Source: DATAFF01 sp036257595
GTDB taxonomy: Bacteria; Pseudomonadota; Alphaproteobacteria; Rhizobiales; Aestuariivirgaceae
DNA: 23,577 nt
NCBI GenBank assembly: GCA_036257595.1
Contig: DATAFF010000039.1
Location: 1 to 23,577 of the forward strand
Direction of reading: 5' to 3'
This document shows positions 13,832-21,094 of the stretch, one piece after another. The notes below the pieces were generated by a model. It was not told the DNA's origin, did no database searches, and saw only the letters and a list, made by a program, of their open reading frames with translations. The position numbers and the translations under genes were made by a program. Each line of letters starts with the position of its first letter. The stretch's first letter is position 1.

Positions 13832-15303
13832 GATGCGGGTTTCTCCACGGGTTTGCTGCCGCCGCGCACCCGCGGCGACAGGCCGGCGGCTCGCTCGGCG
13901 GCTTCGAGGGGCCCCTCCCAATCGAAGGTGCGATAGACGGCCGCGAGATGGGCGAAGGGCGGCGACTGGGCGAACAGCTGGAATGTCAGGCGATGGCCGG
14001 CATAGTCGGAATTGATGAGATCGCGGGCGAGCGCCAGGAGCTTGCGGCGGTCCTCGGCGACCCATTCATCATTGATGGTGTAGAACTTCTCGAGCCACGG
14101 CCTGGTCTCGGGATGCTCGAAGGCGGCGGCATCGGGGGTGACGCAGATCTGGCCGCCACACAATTCGCGGGCGGTGTGAATGGCGCGCGGCAAACCGGTC
14201 ATGGCATGGACGCGGCCGGTGAACAGCAGCGACTGGTTGGGCATCAGGAGGCCGCGCGGGCTCCTCTCGGCGGTGGCGATCGAGGCGGTGAGATGGGCAT
14301 TGATTCCCTCGCGCCAGACGGCGAGCTCGGCAAGCTTCTCCTGCACCGCCTGCTGCTTGTCGAGGCCGGTCTGCCGGAGGTTCCACAAAGCAGCACCGAT
14401 CAAGAGATCGGCAAAGGACAGGGTGCGCTGGACGAAGGGAAAGGCGGAATAGCGGTGCAGCGTCTGGCGAATGAAGGCGGCCGCCCTCGTATGGCGGTAG
14501 AACAGCACGTCCTCCCAGGGGATCAGCACATCGTCGAGGATCACCAGGGAGTCGATCTCGTCGCAGCGGTTGGACAGCGGGTAGTCGCGGGCGGGGGCGC
14601 GGCCGGTGAAGCCGGTGCGGCAGATGTGCTTCACGCCGGGGGCATCCATGCGCAAAATGCACCCCAGCGCATAGTCGGACAGTTTGGAATCGCCCCAATT
14701 GGCGATGGTCGGCTTGAGGAAGGCCTGATTGGCATAGGCGGCCGCGGTCTCGTATTTGGCGCCGCGGATGATGATGCCTCGATCGGTCTCGCGCACGACA
14801 TGGACCAGCATGTCGGGGTCCTGGTCCTGCGGGCGCTTGGAGCGGTCACCCTTGGGATCGGTGTTGGCGGAGACGTGAAACGGGTCGGAGGCGATCGCCA
14901 GCCGGATGTGGCGGGTGATGTTCTCGGCAAAGCGCGGATCGATCTCGTTCAGGATGTCGGTGCCGTCCCACAGCGACCACATCTCGCCGATCGTTTCATC
15001 GCCGACCCGCGTCACCACCCCGCCAATCTCGCGGGTGACCAAGTCGACGGCGTCGCGCTTTCTCTGCCAGTCGGCCGGCTCGAAGGGCAGCTTGAGGCCG
15101 ATGGCGTAGCGCTCGCCCTCCTCCTCATAGGACATGCGGTCGCGGGTCGCCGGGTCGTGGGCCATGTCGTAGATGCGGGCACGAATATCGACGGCCGGCC
15201 GGAAAGCGGGGTGCGTGGTCACGTCGCGGACCCGCTCGCCATTGATCCAGACCTCGCGGCCGTCACGGATCGAAGCGCGATAGTCATTGCCAGTCCTGAT
15301 CAT
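13828..15303 (-). CDS. HpaB-family FADH2-dependent monooxygenase
   Basis: This 491-residue protein matches the 4-hydroxyphenylacetate 3-monooxygenase oxygenase (HpaB) family, which hydroxylates aromatic or heterocyclic substrates using reduced FAD from a separate reductase. The family start RTGNDYRASIRDGREVW and DVTTHPAF are present, then DPKGDRSK (149-156), DPDMLVHVV and the LDDVLIPWEDV segment (256-266). The region around 98-115 differs from what I know of 4-hydroxyphenylacetate enzymes. No flavin reductase (HpaC) or other hpa genes are nearby, so a hydroxyphenylacetate role is unlikely. ATG 15303 has GGGAG upstream. It heads a coupled operon with the Rid and DUF1028 genes and is divergent from pepN. 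The relation to the 4-hydroxybutyryl-CoA dehydratase branch was considered, but its cluster cysteines are not apparent. Confidence 0.82.
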   Translation of the reverse strand: MIRTGNDYRASIRDGREVWINGERVRDVTTHPAFRPAVDIRARIYDMAHDPATRDRMSYEEEGERYAIGLKLPFEPADWQRKRDAVDLVTREIGGVVTRVGDETIGEMWSLWDGTDILNEIDPRFAENITRHIRLAIASDPFHVSANTDPKGDRSKRPQDQDPDMLVHVVRETDRGIIIRGAKYETAAAYANQAFLKPTIANWGDSKLSDYALGCILRMDAPGVKHICRTGFTGRAPARDYPLSNRCDEIDSLVILDDVLIPWEDVLFYRHTRAAAFIRQTLHRYSAFPFVQRTLSFADLLIGAALWNLRQTGLDKQQAVQEKLAELAVWREGINAHLTASIATAERSPRGLLMPNQSLLFTGRVHAMTGLPRAIHTARELCGGQICVTPDAAAFEHPETRPWLEKFYTINDEWVAEDRRKLLALARDLINSDYAGHRLTFQLFAQSPPFAHLAAVYRTFDWEGPLEAAERAAGLSPRVRGGSKPVEKPAS

Positions 15304-15409
15304 GCCCGACGCTCCCGACCCATGCTTGACGGTCGACAGGCTAAGCCGTGATCTTTAGGAAGGAAAGACGGGGTCCGCCGGCGGCGGATCTGCTACGGAA
15401 GGGATGCTG
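15304..15409. promoter_or_regulatory. Divergent hpaB-type/pepN promoter region
   Basis: This 106-bp gap must hold promoters for both genes. A TTGACG at about 15324 resembles a -35 box for pepN, but no good -10 box follows at 16-18 nt. An inverted repeat TCCGCC-GGC-GGCGGA spans 15374-15388 in the pepN leader. The pepN ribosome site GGAAGGG is at 15397-15403. Nothing else is recognisable. Confidence 0.35.
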
Positions 15410-18061
15410 ATGCGCACCGAGACCCCCCAGCCGATCCATCTCAAGGACTACCAGCCGTCGGCCTGGCTGATCGACCGGGTGGAGCTCGATATCCATCTCG
15501 ATCCGGTTGAAACGCGGGTGATTTCCCGGCTCGCGATGCGGCCGAACCCCAAGGCCGCAGAGCCCGGCGGACCGATCACGCTCGATGGCGAGGCGGTGAC
15601 CTTCGAAAGCGCGAGCCTCGAGGGCCAGCCGCTCACGCCGGAACAGATATCCTTCGAGGATGGCCGGTTGACGCTCAACGACATCCCGCCGCGGCCGGTC
15701 TCCATCGAGATCTCCTCGACCTGCAACCCGCAGGCCAACAGCCAGCTTTCCGGGCTTTATCTCACCAACGGGATCTACTGCACCCAGTGCGAGGCCGAGG
15801 GGTTCCGCCGCATCACCTATTTCCTCGACCGGCCGGACGTGCTCGCCCGCTACCGGGTGCGGATCGAGGGCGACAAGGCTGCCTGCCCGGTGTTGCTGTC
15901 CAATGGCAATCTCATCGAGACCGGCGATATCGAGGGCTGCGACCGCCATTACGCCCTGTGGGAGGACCCGCATCCGAAGCCGAGCTATCTGTTCGCGCTG
16001 GTCGCCGGCACGCTCGCGCATGTCGCCGACCGGTTCACCACCCGGTCGGGCCGCGTGGTGGGGCTTCGCATCTATGTCGAGCCGGGCAAGGAGGACCGCT
16101 GCGGCTATGCCATGGAGTCGCTGAAGCACGCCATGCGCTGGGACGAGGAGGCGTTCGGGCGCGAATACGATCTCGACCTCTTCATGATCGTCGCGGTGTC
16201 CGACTTCAACATGGGGGCGATGGAGAACAAGGGGCTCAATGTCTTCAACGACAAATACATCCTCGCCCTGCCGGAAGCGGCGACCGATCTCGACTATGCC
16301 AATATCGAGGGCATCATCGCCCATGAATATTTCCACAACTGGACCGGGAACCGCATCACCTGCCGCGACTGGTTCCAGCTCTGCCTCAAGGAAGGCCTGA
16401 CGGTCTTCCGCGACCAGGAGTTCACCTCGGACGTTCGCTCGCGGCCGGTGAAGCGGATCAGCGATGTCAGGCTGCTTCGGACTCACCAGTTTCCCGAGGA
16501 TGCCGGTCCGCTGGCCCATCCGGTGCGGCCGTCCTCCTATATCGAGATCAATAATTTCTACACGGCGACCGTCTATGAGAAGGGTGCCGAGATCTGCCGC
16601 ATGCTCAAGACGCTGCTCGGGGCGGAAGCCTTTCGCAAGGCGATGGATCTCTATTTCGAGCGACATGACGGCGAGGCGGCGGCGGTCGAGGATTTCGTGC
16701 GCTGCATGGTCGATGCCTCGGGGCGCGACCTCACGCAGTTCTTCCGCTGGTACGAGCAGGCCGGCACGCCGGAGGTGATCGCCGAGGGAAGCTACGACAA
16801 GGCAAAGAAGAGCTATATGCTGACCCTCACCCAGACGACGCCGGCGACGCCGGGCCAGACCGTGAAGGCGCCGTTTCACATTCCGCTGGGGGTGGGGCTC
16901 GTCGGGGCGAAGGGCGAGAACCTGCCGCTCAATCTCGAAGGCAAGGGCTTGAGCAACCACCATGTGATCGAGCTCACCGAGCGGACCCAGAGCTTCCGCT
17001 TCACCGGCCTCAAGGAGCGGCCGGTGCTGTCGATCAACCGGGCATTTGCGGCGCCGATCAAGCTCGCCTCGAACCTCACCGACGAGGATCTGCTGTTCCT
17101 GATGGCGCACGATTCCGACAGCTTCAATCGCTGGGAAGCGGGACAGACCATCGCCCGCAAGCTGATCATGGAGGCGATGCCGGCGCTGGCTCAAGGCTCG
17201 GCGCTGCCCGATGCGGCGCGCTATGCCGCAGCGCTCGGCGCCTCGCTCGAGAATCAGGCGCTCGAGCCGGCCTTCGTGGCGCTGATGCTGTCGCCGCCGG
17301 GCGAAGGCGACATTGCCGGCGAGCTCGGCCGCGATGTCGACACCGATCTCGTGCACCGGGCGCGCGAATGGCTGCGCCGCGAAAGCGGGCGGATGCTCGA
17401 TCGGCGGCTCACCGCGGCATGGCAGCGGACCGTGCCCGATCCGGTCTACAGCCCCGATCCGCTCAATGCCGGGAAGCGGGCGCTGCGCCACGGCATTCTC
17501 GGCCTGCTGGCGGCGGCCGATCCCGAGGAGGGGGCGCAGCTCGCGCTCGAGCATTTCGCGCAAGCCCGCAACATGACGGATGTGATCGGGGCTCTCGGCG
17601 TGCTGATCCAGATCGAGCGGCCGGAGCGCGAGGAAGCGCTCGACCGCTTCTACGAGCGGCATCGCGCCGACCATCTCCTGGTCGACAAATGGCTCGCGCT
17701 CAATGCCCAGGTGCCGACCGCCAAGGCGGCGCGGCGGGTCAAGGCGCTGATGGGGCACAGCGAGTTCACGCTGGCCAGGCCCAACCGGGTCCGGGCGCTG
17801 ATCGGCACCTTCGCTGGCATGAACCCGGTCGGATTCAATGCCGCCGATGGCGCGGGCTATGAGCTCCTGGCCTCGGTGGTGCTGAAGCTCGACCCGAAGA
17901 ATCCGCAGCTGGCGGCGCGCCTTGCCGGCAATTTCAAGAGCTACAAGGTGCTGGAGCAGCGGCGCCGCGAGCATGCCGAGGCGGCGCTGAAGCGGATCGC
18001 CGCCGCTTCAGGCCTGTCGCGCGATACCTATGAGATCGTCACCCGGACGTTGGGCGAGTAG
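15410..18061 (+). CDS. pepN: Aminopeptidase N (M1 family zinc metallopeptidase)
   Basis: This 883-residue cytosolic enzyme removes N-terminal amino acids from peptides and is close in length to E. coli PepN (870). The substrate-binding exopeptidase motif GAMEN lies at 269-273. The zinc site HEYFHNW is at 305-311, with the third ligand Glu328 in LKEGLTVFRDQEF. The N-terminal QCEAEGFRRITYFLDRPDV stretch is typical of the PepN subgroup, and the C-terminal alpha-helical cap follows to the end. ATG 15410 is preferred because GGAAGGG lies 6 nt upstream; ATG 15404 directly abuts that site. The last 23 nt overlap the convergent 931-residue gene. This is a conserved housekeeping gene, so it serves as a chromosomal anchor beside more variable genes. 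Confidence 0.96.
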   Translation: MRTETPQPIHLKDYQPSAWLIDRVELDIHLDPVETRVISRLAMRPNPKAAEPGGPITLDGEAVTFESASLEGQPLTPEQISFEDGRLTLNDIPPRPVSIEISSTCNPQANSQLSGLYLTNGIYCTQCEAEGFRRITYFLDRPDVLARYRVRIEGDKAACPVLLSNGNLIETGDIEGCDRHYALWEDPHPKPSYLFALVAGTLAHVADRFTTRSGRVVGLRIYVEPGKEDRCGYAMESLKHAMRWDEEAFGREYDLDLFMIVAVSDFNMGAMENKGLNVFNDKYILALPEAATDLDYANIEGIIAHEYFHNWTGNRITCRDWFQLCLKEGLTVFRDQEFTSDVRSRPVKRISDVRLLRTHQFPEDAGPLAHPVRPSSYIEINNFYTATVYEKGAEICRMLKTLLGAEAFRKAMDLYFERHDGEAAAVEDFVRCMVDASGRDLTQFFRWYEQAGTPEVIAEGSYDKAKKSYMLTLTQTTPATPGQTVKAPFHIPLGVGLVGAKGENLPLNLEGKGLSNHHVIELTERTQSFRFTGLKERPVLSINRAFAAPIKLASNLTDEDLLFLMAHDSDSFNRWEAGQTIARKLIMEAMPALAQGSALPDAARYAAALGASLENQALEPAFVALMLSPPGEGDIAGELGRDVDTDLVHRAREWLRRESGRMLDRRLTAAWQRTVPDPVYSPDPLNAGKRALRHGILGLLAAADPEEGAQLALEHFAQARNMTDVIGALGVLIQIERPEREEALDRFYERHRADHLLVDKWLALNAQVPTAKAARRVKALMGHSEFTLARPNRVRALIGTFAGMNPVGFNAADGAGYELLASVVLKLDPKNPQLAARLAGNFKSYKVLEQRRREHAEAALKRIAAASGLSRDTYEIVTRTLGE

Positions 18062-20834
18062 ACGTGTGCAGCGCCGGCTTTGTGCGCAGGCGCGAGCGCT
18101 GTTTAAGAAGCTTCGGAAGATCATGCGCCGGCGGACTCTCCGCGGCATCAAGCCCTTTCACCACCTCGATGGCGGCCTTCCGCTCCTTCTGCGAAATCTT
18201 GGACTGCTTCACCCTGCTGATGTTGGGATCCCGTTTCAGGTGGTTCCACAATGTCGCAATGCGGTCGACCGTCTGCTGCACTTGGAGTGCTGATCTCTTG
18301 TCCGCAATCGCGGTGGTGAGGTCTCCTCTTGACCAGAAGACGAGGCTGGCCACGATTGCATCGAATTTGCCGACATTCGCCACGGTCGGATTCGCCTTGC
18401 TGCTCCGGAAATTCTCCTGCACCTGCTTGGCTATCAGCCCGATGCTGACGTCCAGCCGATCCAGCTCGTGCAGGGTTCGCAACGCCTGACCGAACTCCTT
18501 GCCCAGGACAGAAGCAACGAGCGTTTCCGACAGTTCTTCCAGATTTCGACGCGGCGTCTCGGCGCGTGTCCAAGCGACAGATTGCGGTGAGGGCGTCGGC
18601 GTGCTCTGATCGATCGAATCCTTGTCCACCGTCCAGGTCGACCGGTCGCGGTCTGCTCCCCCCGTCCCGGCCACGCTTGTGATCAGATCGTCGATCGTAA
18701 GGCTGGACCATTTCGCTCGCCTTTCAATGTCCCTGTCCTGCTTCGTCCTTCGGTAGACAAAGGCATCCTTCTCTTCGCCAAAACTGGGCGCTTCAATCTC
18801 CTCGGCGGACACCTCCGGGCCAAGGCTGGCGTTCGGCGCCTCGAATGTGAGCTCCTCGTTATCCCTGTTCGCCAGCCTGTTTCCTCCCCTCATCCACGAT
18901 GGGGTCGGACGATTCGGATCTATCCGCTTGGCGTTGGGAACCCGCGGCGCCGGCTCTGCCGGAACCCGGACCGAGGCGTTATCCGATGGCGAGACCTCTC
19001 CCCTCAAATCGCGCCCGCGGGGGGCGATATCCCGAAACACAAGCGGCTGCTCTCGGCGATGCAGTTCTTGCGGAATTTTCCGCTCGCGGTCGCGGGTAAC
19101 GGCGACCTCGTCCACAGGTTCGAGCGGTGCAAATGCCTCTGTTGTCGCCTCCGCGAACCGCAATGGTTTGGCGCGCTGAGGGTGAACAGTGCCGGGTTCT
19201 ACGAATGGCGCCCCCATGCGAACGGCCGGCGGGATTTGGAAGTCACGCAACGTTCCGGCAGTATCGTCATCGAGGACGGCCAGACATTCCTCGATGTCCG
19301 CATCTGAAATCTCCATTTCATCGCTATCTGAAATCTCCATTTCATCGCTGCTGTCAGCTACGTCGAAGCGCCAACTGGCAAATTTTCGATAATTTGCATC
19401 CAAAGCGTTCATCGTCGCGGTGATCTGAACAGCGTGTTGCCGCTTGCCTTCACCGGCGTGGTTGGCGACTGCTACCATCAGTTTCCTGGCGTAAGTCAGC
19501 TTTGCACCGTTCATGACCACGCGATCATCCCGGTGCATATCGCTAAGTGCGCGGTCCGCTGTTGCGGCAATCATGCCGCTCGACCAGTCAAGCGCGGACA
19601 ACGCCTTCAAATCCCTATAGGCGGCGCGCCACTCTCGGTCGCGAATGGCGGAAAAAGCCCGGTCGATCATCGTCTTCACATGCCCTGGCAGCGGCTCGAA
19701 CTCTTCTGTCTTGGCCACTTTGGCCTGGGCGATCGGAGACCTTGATGAGCGGTATTGAACGGCCCACGCTCTATCTTTATCGGCGGGCTCGGGCGCCGGA
19801 ATCGTCGCGCCGGCAACCGTGCGCTTTCCACTGTCTTGTTCCTTCGCTTCCTGGCCTGTCTTGGCACTGTAATAGGCATTGTGCACTTTCAGCATCAGCC
19901 AGGCATTCAGATACACGTCGCGATCCTTATTGCGATCGGACGTTTCGAGAAGCGCAACGGCGCGGCGACCGATGGCGTCGATGAGGCCTTCACAGGAAGG
20001 GGCCGGTGGATTCTTTTTGAAAGCATGGAATAAAGCTCTGAAGAGCAGGCCATCGCCAAAGCTCTTGTAGCCCGATGCCAGCCCTTCGATCAGCTTCTGA
20101 GCTTCGTCCAGTGCCGCGCCATCGTTTATCGCCCGCACGAGACCCTTGCTCGGTTCGAAAAGCGTATCGCTATAGAGCGGAGCGGCAACAAAACTGTCGA
20201 TCGCCTTCTCCTCCTTGGTCCGGGCGTGCTCCCCAATAAAGACCGAGCGGTAACCCTTGTCGATGATGCGGTCGTTGCAGACATCGAGCAGCAGCCGGAG
20301 GGCGAGCTGCCGGTCGCGAATGGTGCGGTCCTGGGGTCCAGGCTCCCCTTTGAGTTGGCTGCCCAAATGGCCATAGAGCTCGACCGCCCTCACTCTGAGC
20401 AGCCGCAGCTGATCGCGGCGAAGATCCGCCGTCGCATCCTTCAGCGCCTGCTTGAGCATGTCCCCGGGGAGCAGATGGTTCTTTCCTGCGTTCTCCTGCG
20501 CGTATCCGATGAGTTCGTCGAGATCTCTACTGAGGTCGTGCTCATGGTCCGCAGACGCTTCCGGGGATGTGTCAGCGGAACCAGTGGTTGTCAAGTTGTT
20601 GAGACAGGCCCTGACCCGAATCATGAGATTGGTCTCTGCCCTGTCCATATTCTTGCGCGGGGCCTTGGAGATCTCAACCTTTACGGCCTTGACGGATTTC
20701 AGCGAAACGCGACGGTCGAATTGCCTTCGCTTGATGTCATGACGGACGGATTTCACCAGCGTCTTGGCGTCCTTCACTGCGTTTGTGGCAGCATCTCTGA
20801 CAGGCCTGATCAGCGATCCAATTGATGTTGGCAT
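18039..20834 (-). CDS. Large protein of unknown function, low-GC, possible acquired gene
   Basis: I do not recognise this 931-residue protein. It is hydrophilic, with no signal peptide and no membrane helices. The N-terminal 60 residues are basic and helical-looking (many Lys/Arg/Val). Residues about 100-480 look mostly alpha-helical. A low-complexity, Pro/Glu/Asp/Arg-rich, probably disordered linker runs from about 490 to 740, starting with a duplicated acidic SDEMEISD (496-511). A further helical domain occupies about 750-915. The ATG 20834 has GGGGAG upstream. Codon use and GC are well below its neighbours, with some 60-base lines near 50% GC. The last residues are read from the antisense of the pepN 3' end. 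A secreted effector or other transferred gene is possible but unproven; no export signal is evident. Confidence 0.7.
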   Translation of the reverse strand: MPTSIGSLIRPVRDAATNAVKDAKTLVKSVRHDIKRRQFDRRVSLKSVKAVKVEISKAPRKNMDRAETNLMIRVRACLNNLTTTGSADTSPEASADHEHDLSRDLDELIGYAQENAGKNHLLPGDMLKQALKDATADLRRDQLRLLRVRAVELYGHLGSQLKGEPGPQDRTIRDRQLALRLLLDVCNDRIIDKGYRSVFIGEHARTKEEKAIDSFVAAPLYSDTLFEPSKGLVRAINDGAALDEAQKLIEGLASGYKSFGDGLLFRALFHAFKKNPPAPSCEGLIDAIGRRAVALLETSDRNKDRDVYLNAWLMLKVHNAYYSAKTGQEAKEQDSGKRTVAGATIPAPEPADKDRAWAVQYRSSRSPIAQAKVAKTEEFEPLPGHVKTMIDRAFSAIRDREWRAAYRDLKALSALDWSSGMIAATADRALSDMHRDDRVVMNGAKLTYARKLMVAVANHAGEGKRQHAVQITATMNALDANYRKFASWRFDVADSSDEMEISDSDEMEISDADIEECLAVLDDDTAGTLRDFQIPPAVRMGAPFVEPGTVHPQRAKPLRFAEATTEAFAPLEPVDEVAVTRDRERKIPQELHRREQPLVFRDIAPRGRDLRGEVSPSDNASVRVPAEPAPRVPNAKRIDPNRPTPSWMRGGNRLANRDNEELTFEAPNASLGPEVSAEEIEAPSFGEEKDAFVYRRTKQDRDIERRAKWSSLTIDDLITSVAGTGGADRDRSTWTVDKDSIDQSTPTPSPQSVAWTRAETPRRNLEELSETLVASVLGKEFGQALRTLHELDRLDVSIGLIAKQVQENFRSSKANPTVANVGKFDAIVASLVFWSRGDLTTAIADKRSALQVQQTVDRIATLWNHLKRDPNISRVKQSKISQKERKAAIEVVKGLDAAESPPAHDLPKLLKQRSRLRTKPALHTSTRPTSG
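19302..19349 (-). repeat. Perfect 24-bp tandem duplication inside the unknown gene
   Basis: The 24-base unit at 19302-19325 is repeated exactly at 19326-19349. It is in frame and encodes the 8-residue acidic block SDEMEISD twice on the minus strand. Identity at every base, including wobble positions, indicates recent duplication or slippage. Copy number may vary between strains. Confidence 0.95.
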
Positions 20835-21094
20835 GACACTCCCCGGAGGATCTCGAATGACTCCAAGCTAATCCGCGACGAACACGGGAACTGTGCCGTT
20901 TGGCATAGAAGCGGATGATTATTTCGCTGGCTCATGCCGGATTTGTCCGAAAGTTTATCGTTCCGGTGCCGAATCGATCGAGTCGGGGGGCGGCTTTGCG
21001 CGAGCCGCTTGCCAAATCACTGCTCTTTCGAATCAATAGACTTCCGATTCGCCAGTCGCGGGCCTGCGGCTGGCGCAAGCGGGGTGGTGGGAAT
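20835..21094. other. Divergent intergenic region, partly an open N-terminal extension of the kinase frame
   Basis: This gap separates the unknown minus-strand gene from the histidine kinase. The kinase frame is open from an ATG at 20915. However, the first 60 codons are AT-richer than the kinase, encode no recognisable motif and have no ribosome site. I therefore treat 20835-21094 as probable promoter and leader DNA for both genes. No clear promoter boxes, operators or tts-like box were seen. Confidence 0.45.

Noticed and set aside
13828..15303. 4-Hydroxyphenylacetate degradation gene hpaB proper
   Set aside because: There is no HpaC reductase and there are no other hpa genes, and the coupled Rid and DUF1028 genes point to another substrate.
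13948..15351. 467-residue plus-strand frame
   Set aside because: It is antisense to the HpaB-type gene and has repetitive Gly/Asp/Val-rich shadow composition.
15341..17974. 877-residue open frame on the minus strand
   Set aside because: It is fully antisense to pepN, which has all M1 catalytic motifs. The frame is a high-GC codon-bias shadow with His/Arg/Leu-rich composition and no domain.
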